A stretch of DNA of 64,000 bases from Bacteroides sp. CAG:1060_57_27 (GCA_001915575.1 MNQT01000011.1:1-64000), one strand, 5' to 3'. Counted from the first letter of the stretch, positions 41,598 through 49,694 are shown. The notes: generated by a model not told the origin, from the sequence alone. A program made the numbers and translations.

Positions 41598-42803
41598 CTA
41601 CAGCAGTCCCAGGACCTTGTCGCGCGAGAGCAGGCAGTCGCCTACGGATGCGGCCATCCTGTCGAGTTTGGAGAGCACTATTGAAGTGTCGGACGACACG
41701 CGGGACAGGCAGAGCCTGTTGACGGCGGTCTTTATGGGAAGCAGCAGGTAGTCCTTTCCGACTATCAGGCGTCCTCCTATGACTACCAGCCCGGGGTTGA
41801 AGACATTCAGCACTCCGGCGATACCGCGTCCGAGTGTGTCACCGACCTTGCCTATGCAGTCTATGGCGAGCACGTCGCCCTCCTCGACTGCGCGGAGTAT
41901 GTCTTCGAGCTCCACATCTCCCGTCTTCTCGTAGATCTTGAGCAGGGAGGAGGAGTGTCCGCTGTGCAGCTTCTCGACTACCATCCTGTGCAGTGCCGAG
42001 CCGGACGCGCCGGTCTCGAGGCATCCGACCTTGCCGCAGCGGCAGATTATGTCGTTGTTGAGGGCGGGGAAGTGCCCGAGCTCTCCGGAATATCCGGACT
42101 TGCCGTAGAACAGCTTCCCGTCCATTATTATTCCCATGCCGAGACCCCAGCTGATGTTTATGAAGATCATGTCCTTGTCGGCCTTTCTGCCGAGGCACAT
42201 GTATTCTCCGTAGGCCATAGCCCTGGAGTCGTTCTCGATGTTGACCGGGACGTTGAACTCTTTCTGGAATATGTCTTTCAGCGGCAGGTCGTCGCTGACG
42301 AAGTATGTCAGGCTGTATCCCTTCTCGGGATTGACCCTTCCCGACAGGCTGACGCCTACGCCGAGGACCATGGTCCAGGGGATGCCGCAGCGGGTGACTT
42401 CGTCCTTGACCATACGGCAGATAGTGCGGAACGAAATCTCGCTGGCCTCCAGCACGAATTCTATGTCCTGTATGAACTTGATGATCTCGCCGCGGAAGTT
42501 GCTTATGGCTATGTGGAAGTGGTGTCTCGCCACGTCGACGCCCACGAAGTACCCCGCCTCGGGGTTCAGCCCGTATACGCTGGGCCTGCGTCCGCCGGAG
42601 GTGCCTATCTTCCCTTCGTCCTGCAGGAAGTTGTCCTCCATAAGTTCGCCTATGAGCTTGGTGATAGTGGGAACGCTGATTCCGAGCGCCTTGCTGAAGT
42701 CGGCTATGCTATAGCTCTGGTGAACGATGCACAGTCTGAGCAGCTCGCGCTTGATAGACGTGCTCTTCGAATTGCCGTCGTTGAGGAACGAGGAGGATGC
42801 CAT
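41598..42803 (-). CDS. ROK-family transcriptional repressor
   Basis: This 401-residue protein has an N-terminal winged helix-turn-helix (about 15-70, YSIADFSKALGISVPTITKLIGEL), a ROK sugar-kinase-like domain and the zinc motif GHFPALNNDIICRCGKVGCLE. It is of the NagC/XylR type, repressing sugar genes until a sugar or sugar phosphate binds. The ATP-binding loop is degenerate, as in regulators. It is upstream of and co-oriented with the ABC-F gene. A role in controlling the xylose genes 21-26 kb away is possible, but no matching operator was identified. Confidence 0.9.
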   Translation of the reverse strand: MASSSFLNDGNSKSTSIKRELLRLCIVHQSYSIADFSKALGISVPTITKLIGELMEDNFLQDEGKIGTSGGRRPSVYGLNPEAGYFVGVDVARHHFHIAISNFRGEIIKFIQDIEFVLEASEISFRTICRMVKDEVTRCGIPWTMVLGVGVSLSGRVNPEKGYSLTYFVSDDLPLKDIFQKEFNVPVNIENDSRAMAYGEYMCLGRKADKDMIFINISWGLGMGIIMDGKLFYGKSGYSGELGHFPALNNDIICRCGKVGCLETGASGSALHRMVVEKLHSGHSSSLLKIYEKTGDVELEDILRAVEEGDVLAIDCIGKVGDTLGRGIAGVLNVFNPGLVVIGGRLIVGKDYLLLPIKTAVNRLCLSRVSSDTSIVLSKLDRMAASVGDCLLSRDKVLGLL

Positions 42804-42843
42804 AAGCCTGCCGTTTGTTAACTGGTCCTAAATAGTGTCGCTG

Positions 42844-42851
42844 CAAAAATA
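42844..42851 (-). promoter_or_regulatory. -7 element for the ROK/ABC-F unit
   Basis: The minus strand reads TATTTTTG (TAnnTTTG) 40 bases upstream of the ROK start. It lies 12 bases from the divergent element at 42864-42871, so binding at one promoter could affect the other. Confidence 0.4.
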
Positions 42852-42863
42852 TGAACTTTTTTA

Positions 42864-42871
42864 TATATTTG
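42864..42871 (+). promoter_or_regulatory. -7 element for the sensor/trkH/helicase unit
   Basis: TATATTTG lies 26 bases before the first start codon of this three-gene unit. No clear -33 box is seen. Confidence 0.5.
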
Positions 42872-42897
42872 CACATTGTTTTTAAGAAATTTTAAAA

Positions 42898-43719
42898 GTG
42901 CAGATGCGCAAGGCTCTGAAAAAACTGAAGGCCGTCAGGCTGACGCTGAAATACAAGCTGGTGCTCAGCCTGCTGTCGATAGCCGCGATACTCATGGTCT
43001 CGTCTACGATTTCGGTGATGGAATACACGAGCATGAGCAGTTATGTGTCGACACTGATAGCGGATGACATACGCAACATCAACCTTTCGCGCAGGCTTTC
43101 CGAGATGAGCAGCAGCTATAATCTGGAGATTCTCGAGATAATAGGCGAGGAGGGGCCCGCGAGGATGCCGGAGTTCGACGACGGGTACTTCAAGTCCCAG
43201 TGCGACTCCCTGCGCAGCAGCGGCATCTCAGCTTCCTCACACGCGCTCGCGGATTCGGTGCTGTATTCCTATGCCGCATATATGCTTACCTCGCTGGAAT
43301 TGCCCGAGGTGGCCGCTTCGGACTTCATAAATACGAGGGACTGGTATTTCGACCGCCTGCAGCCGCGTTTCGACCGCCTGAAGGGCGATATAGACAAGCT
43401 GGCGGAGTCTATGTACCGCGACCTCGAGAAGAACTCCGCCACCTTCGACCGCGGCTTCTACCGCAGTATCATCCCCGGAATAGTGGCGGTCGGAGTGGGC
43501 CTGTTGCTCGTCCTGATGCTGCTGTTCTTCGTGCTTGCCTTCTATGTCAATCCCCTCTACAGGATGCTCGAGGGCATGCGGGCATACAGGTCTGCCGACA
43601 AGAAATACACCGTCAGGTTCGACGGTGACGACGAGCTCGCCGAACTCAACGAAGGTATAGGCGAGATAACAGGCGAGAACCAGCAGCTGCGCCGCAGGAT
43701 CAAGGCTCTGAAGAAATGA
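42898..43719 (+). CDS. Sensor-like membrane protein with HAMP-type region and no output domain
   Basis: This 273-residue protein (GTG start, or ATG at 42904) has one membrane helix near 18-38, an extracytoplasmic helical region of about 150 residues resembling four-helix-bundle chemoreceptor sensors, a second membrane helix near 193-218, and a short HAMP-like segment (YVNPLYRMLEGMRAYRSADKKYTVRFDGDDELAELNEGIGEI) ending in a coiled coil. No kinase, cyclase or methyl-accepting domain follows. It overlaps trkH by ATGA, so it may sense envelope or ionic conditions and act on the channel directly. That link is inference. Confidence 0.7.
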   Translation: MQMRKALKKLKAVRLTLKYKLVLSLLSIAAILMVSSTISVMEYTSMSSYVSTLIADDIRNINLSRRLSEMSSSYNLEILEIIGEEGPARMPEFDDGYFKSQCDSLRSSGISASSHALADSVLYSYAAYMLTSLELPEVAASDFINTRDWYFDRLQPRFDRLKGDIDKLAESMYRDLEKNSATFDRGFYRSIIPGIVAVGVGLLLVLMLLFFVLAFYVNPLYRMLEGMRAYRSADKKYTVRFDGDDELAELNEGIGEITGENQQLRRRIKALKK

Positions 43720-45170
43720 ACTGGAAGGTAATCAGCAGAAACATCGGCTGCGCGCTGCTCGTGAGCGCGCTGTTCATGTTTTTCTCTATCATCATATCGG
43801 TGTCGGAGGGGAACGACTCTGCGCTGGCCGCCCTGATAATATCCTTTACGATTACCTTCATAGTCGGCATATTCCCTTTCATATTCGTGCGCAAGACGGA
43901 TGTGATATCGCTTAAGGAAGGCTATGTGATAATTACGCTGTCGTGGCTCATGTCGTTCGTCTTTGGCCTGCTGCCGTATGCCCTGTGGGGAGGTCCGTTT
44001 ACCCTGCAGAACGCCCTGTTCGAGTCGGTGAGCGGCTATACGACCTGCGGTGCCACGATACTCGACAAGGTAGAGGCTCTGCCCAGAAGCCTGCTTTTCT
44101 GGAGGGCGTCCACCCACTTTATAGGCGGTCTGGGAGTAGTTGTGTTCCTGCTGCTGATCATTCCGGAGTCGAGCCCCATGCGCATGAGGCTCACCAATAT
44201 GGAGCTCACCTCGCTCAGCAGGGGAGGATATTCGTCCAACTCCAACAGGGTGGTGTTCATATTCGCATATGTGTACATAGTGCTCGTGCTGCTCTCGTTC
44301 CTCGCTTACATGCTGGCGGGAATGAGCCCTTTCGACGCGATATGCCATGCAATGAGCGTGGTGTCGACAGGAGGGTTCAGCACGAGGAACATATCGATAG
44401 CGGCTTTCGATTCGGCGGCCGTCGAGGCGGTGTCGGTGCTTTTCATGTATCTGTCGTCGCTCCATTTCGGGGTGCTGTACCTCACTGTGGTGTCGCGCTC
44501 CCTCAAGCCGCTGAACAATCCCGTCTTCAAGGCCTACAGCATAGGCATACTGGCGGTCTCCCTGGTAATCGCGGCCGGGCTCAAGTTCGGCGGATATTCC
44601 GAAGGCTGGGGAGAGAGCCTCTGGGACGGGCTTTTCACGACGGTGTCGTTTGTCTCGACCACGGGCTTCGCGACCCTAGACAACGCTTCGTGGCCTTACT
44701 GGATGATGTTCCTGCTGGCGTTCTGCTGCATAATATGCGGCTCCTCGGGCTCTACCTGTTCCGGTATCAAGGTAGACAGGGCGGTGCTGTTCTTCAAGTC
44801 TCTCGGGCGCTATGTCGGCAACATCCTGCACCCCTCGTCGGTCAACGAGATACGCATGGGCCGGAGGATACTGCGCGACGACGAGGTCTATCCCCATCTG
44901 CTGTATATAGGCCTGTATCTGCTGGTCCTGCTGGTCTCCACATTCGTGTGCATCGCATCCGGGATGAAGTTCGAGGACTCCTATGTCGCTTCGGTGATGC
45001 TCACCGGCAATGTCGGCCCGGGATGCGGCACTATGGGCACCATGGGCTCGTTCAACGGTATTCCTATGCTCGCGAAGCTGATGCTGTCGCTCGACATGTT
45101 CCTCGGCCGCATAGAGATTTATCCGCTGCTCGCGGTCGCGGGCATGATATTCGGACGCAGCCGGAGGTAG
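43716..45170 (+). CDS. trkH: TrkH/KtrB-family potassium uptake protein
   Basis: This 484-residue inner-membrane subunit of a potassium transporter contains the four selectivity-filter repeats: SGYTTCGATIL, VVSTGGFSTRN, VSTTGFATLD and GNVGPGCGTMG. HFIGGLGVVVFLLLIIPES is characteristic of TrkH. The cytoplasmic TrkA/KtrA gating subunit expected as its partner is not in this window. It is translationally coupled to the preceding sensor-like gene, and the helicase gene begins two bases after its stop codon. Confidence 0.93.
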   Translation: MNWKVISRNIGCALLVSALFMFFSIIISVSEGNDSALAALIISFTITFIVGIFPFIFVRKTDVISLKEGYVIITLSWLMSFVFGLLPYALWGGPFTLQNALFESVSGYTTCGATILDKVEALPRSLLFWRASTHFIGGLGVVVFLLLIIPESSPMRMRLTNMELTSLSRGGYSSNSNRVVFIFAYVYIVLVLLSFLAYMLAGMSPFDAICHAMSVVSTGGFSTRNISIAAFDSAAVEAVSVLFMYLSSLHFGVLYLTVVSRSLKPLNNPVFKAYSIGILAVSLVIAAGLKFGGYSEGWGESLWDGLFTTVSFVSTTGFATLDNASWPYWMMFLLAFCCIICGSSGSTCSGIKVDRAVLFFKSLGRYVGNILHPSSVNEIRMGRRILRDDEVYPHLLYIGLYLLVLLVSTFVCIASGMKFEDSYVASVMLTGNVGPGCGTMGTMGSFNGIPMLAKLMLSLDMFLGRIEIYPLLAVAGMIFGRSRR

Positions 45171-45172
45171 CC

Positions 45173-46600
45173 ATGGACAGGAGCGGATTCCTCTACAACG
45201 CTTTCAGGAAGCGCTTCGGACCGGAACCTACCGAGTGCCAGGACGCGCTGCTGCATGCGGCAGCTGATTTCGTCACTTGCGACGACTCCGACATACTCGT
45301 CGTCAACGGCTATGCCGGAACAGGAAAGACCACGGCCGTGGCTGCGATAGTCGCCGCCCTGCGGGATGTCGGGGCTCCGTCGGTGCTGCTCGCGCCCACC
45401 GGCCGTTCGGCGAAGGTGCTTTCCGAGATGTGCCGCAGGCCGGCCTATACTATACATAAGCACATCTACAGGCAGAAATCGGTAGATGCTGACGGATACG
45501 GCAGTTTTTCTTTAGCGCCCAACAAGTCCAAGGGCACGCTCTTCGTGGTGGACGAGGTGTCGCTGATAGGCATAGGTGCCGGTAGGGAGGGCTCCGGAGT
45601 GTCATTCGGATCGGGCAACCTGCTCGAGGACCTCGTGAAGTTCCTGCGTAATGGCGACGATTGCCGCATGCTGCTGATAGGTGATGCCGCACAGCTGCCT
45701 CCGGTGGGCATGGACTCGTCTCCGGCGCTGAGCCCCGAATATATGGACGGTTTCGGCGGAGTGCGCTATTGCACCCTGAGTTCCGTTGTGAGACAGGCTG
45801 CAGAATCGGGAATACTCCGTAACGCCACCATGCTGCGCGGGCTGATCTCTTCCGGCGCCGCCCCGTTCCGGGACTGGAAGCTGGACCTTGACGGCTGTTC
45901 CGATATACGGAGGATAGACGGGGGACAGCTCATAGACTCCCTCGGCGAGGCATATTCCGACTACGGCGAGGACGGGACGGTGGTGCTGTGCCGTTCCAAC
46001 AAGAGGGCTATCAGATATAACCTCGGCATACGCTCCATGGTGCAGTTCAAGGAGGAGCGTCTGGTGCGCGACGACAAGCTTATGATAGTGAAGAACTGCT
46101 ATCAGTTCGTCGAGGACATCCCGGGGATGGACTACATAGCCAACGGCGATATCGCGAAGCTGGTGGGCATATCGGGCTTCGAGGAACGTTACGGTCTGCA
46201 TTTCGCTGATGCATGCCTGCGCTTCCCGGACTACGACGATGTCATTGTCAAGGCCAAGGTATGCCTCGACACCCTCGAATCCGAAGCGGCGACCCTCGAC
46301 TCCGCACAGCAGAACGCCTTGTTCCAGGGAGTATGGGAGGACTATGCCGACAGGGGGAGCAGACGCAAGGTGTGGTCCGCGGTGCGCGAGGATGTCTATT
46401 TCAACGCCCTGCAGCTCAAATATGCCGAGGCGATAACCTGCCATAAGTCTCAGGGCGGCCAGTGGGACTGCGTGTTCATAGACTGCCCGTTCTGGCTCGA
46501 GGAGCAGAGCGCGGACGATCTCAAGTGGCTCTATACCGCCCTAACCCGCGCGGTGAAGAAGGTCTATCTTGTCAACTTCCCTGACCGCTTCTTCGCGTAA
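45173..46600 (+). CDS. RecD-like ATP-dependent DNA helicase
   Basis: This 475-residue superfamily 1B helicase has Walker A GYAGTGKTT (about 45-53), LLAPTGRSAKVL (motif Ia), FVVDEVSLI (Walker B), IGDAAQLPPV (motif III), and the C-terminal UvrD_C_2 region with ITCHKSQGGQWDCVFID and LYTALTRAVKKV. It lacks the long N-terminal helix-hairpin-helix domain of RecD2. The frame remains open far upstream through trkH, but the ATG at 45173, two bases after the trkH stop, gives the correct N-terminus. A role in repair or recombination is likely. Confidence 0.9.
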   Translation: MDRSGFLYNAFRKRFGPEPTECQDALLHAAADFVTCDDSDILVVNGYAGTGKTTAVAAIVAALRDVGAPSVLLAPTGRSAKVLSEMCRRPAYTIHKHIYRQKSVDADGYGSFSLAPNKSKGTLFVVDEVSLIGIGAGREGSGVSFGSGNLLEDLVKFLRNGDDCRMLLIGDAAQLPPVGMDSSPALSPEYMDGFGGVRYCTLSSVVRQAAESGILRNATMLRGLISSGAAPFRDWKLDLDGCSDIRRIDGGQLIDSLGEAYSDYGEDGTVVLCRSNKRAIRYNLGIRSMVQFKEERLVRDDKLMIVKNCYQFVEDIPGMDYIANGDIAKLVGISGFEERYGLHFADACLRFPDYDDVIVKAKVCLDTLESEAATLDSAQQNALFQGVWEDYADRGSRRKVWSAVREDVYFNALQLKYAEAITCHKSQGGQWDCVFIDCPFWLEEQSADDLKWLYTALTRAVKKVYLVNFPDRFFA

Positions 46601-46677
46601 ATGTACTGGTCCATATCGCCGGCGACCAGCGAACCCACTTTCCGGTTCCACAGGAAAACATCAAGATTCCTTATCAT
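46564..46677 (-). pseudogene. Truncated hipA remnant (N-terminal fragment)
   Basis: An ATG at 46677, overlapping the XRE-family gene by 17 bases, opens a 37-codon frame starting MIRNLDVFLWNRKVGSLV. This matches the N-terminal domain that precedes HipA kinases. After about 26 codons the similarity ends where the frame enters the end of the convergent helicase gene, and it stops at 46564-46566. The full kinase is about 400 residues or is split into HipS/HipT-type parts, so this is a broken toxin gene behind its regulator. It was too short for standard gene calling. Confidence 0.62.
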
Positions 46678-46987
46678 CACTGTTCCTCCTTACTCGTTTG
46701 GGTATGTACTTGTTCATCTGTTTCAATGCTATCGGGGGTACGGGCAGTTCTGGCAACAGCTCGGACAAACGCTGTTCCAGGCCCAGCACCCGCAGAAGCG
46801 AAATGAAATTGTTTAGCGTAAGGTTCCGGTTCACTCCCTGCTCAAGATGGCTGATTGTGGTCAGGCTCACCCCGGACTTCTCGGCCATTTCCTTCTGGCT
46901 TATGCGGGCGGCAAGTCGGTACTCCTTCAAACGCTGGCAAAGGAGGGCGATGATGTCCTGGTTAGTGGTATATGAAAGATTGTCCAT
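46661..46987 (-). CDS. HipB-like XRE-family DNA-binding protein (orphan antitoxin)
   Basis: This 108-residue protein has a helix-turn-helix of the Cro/C1 type (RLAARISQKEMAEKSGVSLTTISHLEQG, about residues 22-50) and a C-terminal segment ending in basic residues, as in the regulators that precede hipA genes in Bacteroidales. A longer frame starts at 47035, but a TATATTTG -7 element at 47013-47020 lies inside it, so the ATG at 46987 is preferred. With hipA truncated, it may survive as a stand-alone repressor. Confidence 0.82.
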   Translation of the reverse strand: MDNLSYTTNQDIIALLCQRLKEYRLAARISQKEMAEKSGVSLTTISHLEQGVNRNLTLNNFISLLRVLGLEQRLSELLPELPVPPIALKQMNKYIPKRVRRNSDDKES

Positions 46988-47012
46988 GTAGTGATATATT
47001 GCTATTTCTTCG

Positions 47013-47020
47013 CAAATATA
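47013..47020 (-). promoter_or_regulatory. -7 element for the HipB-like gene
   Basis: The plus strand CAAATATA reads TATATTTG on the minus strand, 25 bases upstream of the chosen ATG. It decides between the two possible starts. Confidence 0.5.
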
Positions 47021-47108
47021 CAAACTAATATCCATATATAGCTACTTGTAATGTGATTTTTGTTCCGCCTCTCTCCTGTTCCTCCCTCGATTTGATAAGA
47101 CAGGTTTC

Positions 47109-47142
47109 TTGTGTGACGGTAGACGATTTTTCATTATTTTTG
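47109..47142 (+). promoter_or_regulatory. Promoter for the DPP-IV gene
   Basis: TTG at 47109-47111 and TATTTTTG at 47135-47142 are separated by 23 bases. The ATG follows only six bases after the -7 box, so the transcript would have almost no leader. Confidence 0.45.
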
Positions 47143-47148
47143 CAGGAT

Positions 47149-49140
47149 ATGGATTGGAAAAGACTTATTGTTGCCGTCGCCGCATGCTGCTTCTGCGCGG
47201 CATCGCATATTGGAGCGGAGCCGTTGCCCGTTTCTATGGAAGACATGAACATTACTCCGTCTCCGGACAGTTCCATGGTGGCTTTCACGCGCGGGGGAGA
47301 CCTCTGGGTGCGCAGTACCGCCGACTCTTCGGAGACAAGGCTGACTTTCGACGGCTCGGACGTGATACTCAACGGCTATGCCTCGTGGGTGTACTATGAG
47401 GAGATATTCGGCAGGGCGTCGCAGTACAGGGCGTTCTGGTGGAGCCCCGATTCGCGGCGCATAGCGTATTACCGCTTCGACAACACGCAGGTGCCTGTAT
47501 TCCCCATATTCTCTCCTTTCGGCCAGGACGGCTCGCTGTCGCTGACACGCTATCCCAAGGCCGGGCAGACCAATCCTTCGGTGCGTGTGGGCGTAGCCGA
47601 ACTTGCGACGGGAAAGACCGTCTGGGCAGACTTCGACTATTCGGAGGACCAGTATTTCGGCACTCCTTTCTGGTCGCCCGATTCGGAGGAGCTGTTCGTG
47701 CCGCGCGAGCCGCGCCGCCAGAACATGCTCGACCTGTATGCCGTCAGCGTCGCCGACGGAAGCAGGCGGCAGGTGTATCACGAGGAGTATCCTACCTGGG
47801 TGGAGTGGATAGACGACATGCTCTTCACCGAGGACGGCTTCTATATGGCGCGCAATTTCGAGACAGGCTGGGAACAGATATACTTCCTCGGTTACGACGG
47901 CACCCTGGAGCGGCTCACGGACGGCGAGAACTGGGATATAACGCTCCTGCGCGCCGACGAACGCAAAGGGGACATCTGGTTCACGGCCAAGCGCGACTCC
48001 CGCCTGCACACCGTGCTCTACAGGCTCGACCGCAAGGGAAGGATTACGGCCCTTACAGACCCGGAGCTCAACCTCGACCGGGTGGAGATTTCGGAAGACG
48101 GGAAGACTTTCAGCGGCATGGTGTCGACCGCGAGGCAGCCGCGCCGGGACATAGAGGGCAGGACAGACAGGTGCGACTGGGATTATGTATCGCCAGAACC
48201 CGATACCGACCTCTCCGCTCTTCCCTCGCCGCAGATTGTCATGATACAGAACGACGGCTATGACCTTTATGCCCTGATGAGCCTTCCCAGGGACTTCGAC
48301 CCCGACAGGAGGTATCCCGTGGTCATGCAGCTCTACGGCGGCCCCGGAACCCCCTATGTCTACGATATGTGGCGCAGCCGCGACGCATCGGACGACTGGT
48401 GCTTCGAGAACGGCGTGATATACATAGTCTGCGACCCCCGCTCGTCAGGGGAGAACGGCCGCAAGGGCATGGACGAGGCCTTCGGACGGATGACTGTCGT
48501 GGAGCTCGGCGACTACATCGCCTGGGCTGAGTGGCTTCAGTCGCTGCCCTATGTCGACGGCTCGCGCATAGGCGTCAAGGGCTTTTCGTTCGGAGGTACC
48601 ACCACGGCTATGCTGGTGCTGCGCTATCCGCAGTATTTCCGTTGCGGAATCGCAGGCGGCGGAGTATATGACTGGACCCTCTACGACACGCACTACACGG
48701 AGCGCTTCATGGACACTCCGCAGGCGAATCCCGACGGCTATGCCGAGGCAGGCGTCATAGACTGGGTGCCCCGCGTCTTTACGGCGGAGCCCCAGGCCGG
48801 CTCTGCCTCCGCTCATGCTTCTGCGCCTGCTTCTGCTTCAGCTCCTGTTTTTGCTTCAGCTTCTGCGCCTGTGTCCGAGGCTGGGCCGGAGCCTTCCTTT
48901 GCTGCCGACGGGGAATCGTGCCGCAGGCCCCTTCCCGGAGCCCTGCGCCTCACCCACGGCACAGGAGATGACAATGTCCATTACCAGAACACCCTGCTGC
49001 TTATGGACGCCCTGCAGAAGGCCGGCTACCAGTTCGAGGTGATGTTCTACCCCGACGGCATGCACGGCTACCGCGGCTATCAGGGCGAACACGACAAGGC
49101 GGCCGAAGCCGCATTCTGGACGAAATGGCTGCTCCGGTGA
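47149..49140 (+). CDS. Dipeptidyl-peptidase IV (S9B) with Ala/Ser/Pro-rich insertion
   Basis: This 663-residue exported peptidase releases X-Pro dipeptides. A signal peptide (ending IGA) is followed by an eight-bladed propeller (YASWVYYEEIFGR, WWSPDSRRIAYYRFD) and an alpha/beta-hydrolase domain with QLYGGPG, GFSFGG (Ser480), GTGDDNVH (Asp607) and MHGYRG (His639). The Asp-His gap is 32 residues, as in human DPP-IV (708/740). The Ser-Asp gap is 127 against 78, because residues 545-597 include an Ala/Ser/Pro-rich tract encoded by short imperfect repeats. The tract lies next to the active site. Activity is expected but should be tested. Confidence 0.88.
   Translation: MDWKRLIVAVAACCFCAASHIGAEPLPVSMEDMNITPSPDSSMVAFTRGGDLWVRSTADSSETRLTFDGSDVILNGYASWVYYEEIFGRASQYRAFWWSPDSRRIAYYRFDNTQVPVFPIFSPFGQDGSLSLTRYPKAGQTNPSVRVGVAELATGKTVWADFDYSEDQYFGTPFWSPDSEELFVPREPRRQNMLDLYAVSVADGSRRQVYHEEYPTWVEWIDDMLFTEDGFYMARNFETGWEQIYFLGYDGTLERLTDGENWDITLLRADERKGDIWFTAKRDSRLHTVLYRLDRKGRITALTDPELNLDRVEISEDGKTFSGMVSTARQPRRDIEGRTDRCDWDYVSPEPDTDLSALPSPQIVMIQNDGYDLYALMSLPRDFDPDRRYPVVMQLYGGPGTPYVYDMWRSRDASDDWCFENGVIYIVCDPRSSGENGRKGMDEAFGRMTVVELGDYIAWAEWLQSLPYVDGSRIGVKGFSFGGTTTAMLVLRYPQYFRCGIAGGGVYDWTLYDTHYTERFMDTPQANPDGYAEAGVIDWVPRVFTAEPQAGSASAHASAPASASAPVFASASAPVSEAGPEPSFAADGESCRRPLPGALRLTHGTGDDNVHYQNTLLLMDALQKAGYQFEVMFYPDGMHGYRGYQGEHDKAAEAAFWTKWLLR
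48799..48873 (+). repeat. Imperfect GCTTCTGC-type repeats inside the DPP-IV gene
   Basis: Short units such as GCTTCTGCGCCT and GCTTCAGCTCCT recur several times, coding for alternating Ala, Ser and Pro. The T-rich codons contrast with the strongly G/C-ending codons around them, which suggests recent expansion by slippage. Confidence 0.7.
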
Positions 49141-49237
49141 TCTGACCGGGCTCCTCTCTGGTGCCTTTCCGACTCTTCGAGCAAAACATCCGCCACACCG
49201 GCATGTCTTCCAAGCACCTGTGTGCCGCATAGGCGTG

Positions 49238-49266
49238 GCGGATGCAGCCAAATTGGCTACATCCGC
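49238..49266 (+). terminator. Hairpin after DPP-IV gene, possible terminator
   Basis: GCGGATGCAGCCA pairs with TGGCTACATCCGC (13 bp, one mismatch) around a three-base loop, 97 bases after the DPP-IV stop. No T tract follows, so a terminator role is uncertain. Confidence 0.35.
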
Positions 49267-49424
49267 ACCGGCCGTATGCCTCCTACGCGGCTGCAAGGGG
49301 TATAGTGGTGGACGATGTTTTGCTCGAACGGTTCCCGGGCTGCTCTGATGTGTTTTTTTTTTGGGGGGGGAGGCTTGGTCTCTTGAGGATCTGCCTGGTG
49401 CTTAGATAATTGTCTAGGGCAGTC

Positions 49425-49513
49425 CGAATGTTCCAGGGTATGCAGCCTGAATGTTCCTGGGCATGCGGCCTGAATGTTCCGGGGTGTGCAGCCAGGGTGC
49501 TTCGGGGTTGCCG
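49425..49513. repeat. 23-bp tandem repeat, three copies plus a degenerate fourth
   Basis: Units at 49425-49447, 49448-49470 and 49471-49493 share the pattern TGAATGTTCC-n-GGG-n-ATGC-n-GCC with a few substitutions. A partial, more divergent copy runs to about 49513. The 23-base period is not a multiple of three, so it does not look like coding sequence. There are no spacers, so it is not a CRISPR array. Confidence 0.75.
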
Positions 49514-49560
49514 TTTTTTTCTCTCCCCCCACGACGCACAGGTACCGTTTGCCGCCTTAC

Positions 49561-49602
49561 GAAACACCCCGGGGAAGCGATAGGGCCTCCCCGGGGTGTT
49601 TC
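49561..49602. terminator. 15-bp perfect inverted repeat, possible terminator of the phosphoglucomutase gene
   Basis: GAAACACCCCGGGGA and TCCCCGGGGTGTTTC pair perfectly around a 12-base loop, 93 bases beyond the end of the minus-strand phosphoglucomutase gene. The A/T-rich outer stem resembles bidirectional terminators between convergent genes, although no long T run follows on either side. Confidence 0.45.
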
Positions 49603-49694
49603 GGCTGTCGGTTTTGCGGCTATTGCGGTGTCAATTGCCGGCAGTCTGCCTACGCTTGTCTGCTGGACTTGCCGGCAATGCCTGTATGCATGGC

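Larger units (their letters stand above)
49141..49694. other. Repeat-rich intergenic region without a convincing gene
   Basis: This 554-base gap between the convergent DPP-IV and phosphoglucomutase genes holds a 13-bp hairpin, a T10G8 homopolymer junction (49353-49370), a 23-bp tandem repeat, a C6 run and a 15-bp perfect inverted repeat. Short frames on both strands run through the repeats but have no family features and depend on the repeat phase. I see no promoter or RNA gene that I can support. Confidence 0.6.

Noticed and set aside
43943..45172. N-terminal extension of the helicase frame through trkH
   Set aside because: The helicase N-terminus fits the ATG at 45173, directly after the trkH stop. 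The upstream part is a different frame of trkH with a biased, meaningless composition.
49425..49513. CRISPR array
   Set aside because: Repeats are directly adjacent with no spacers, and no cas genes are present.
49257..49567. Two short minus-strand frames in the repeat-rich gap
   Set aside because: Their sequence comes from the 23-bp repeat read in shifting frames and from homopolymers; no homology or start signal.
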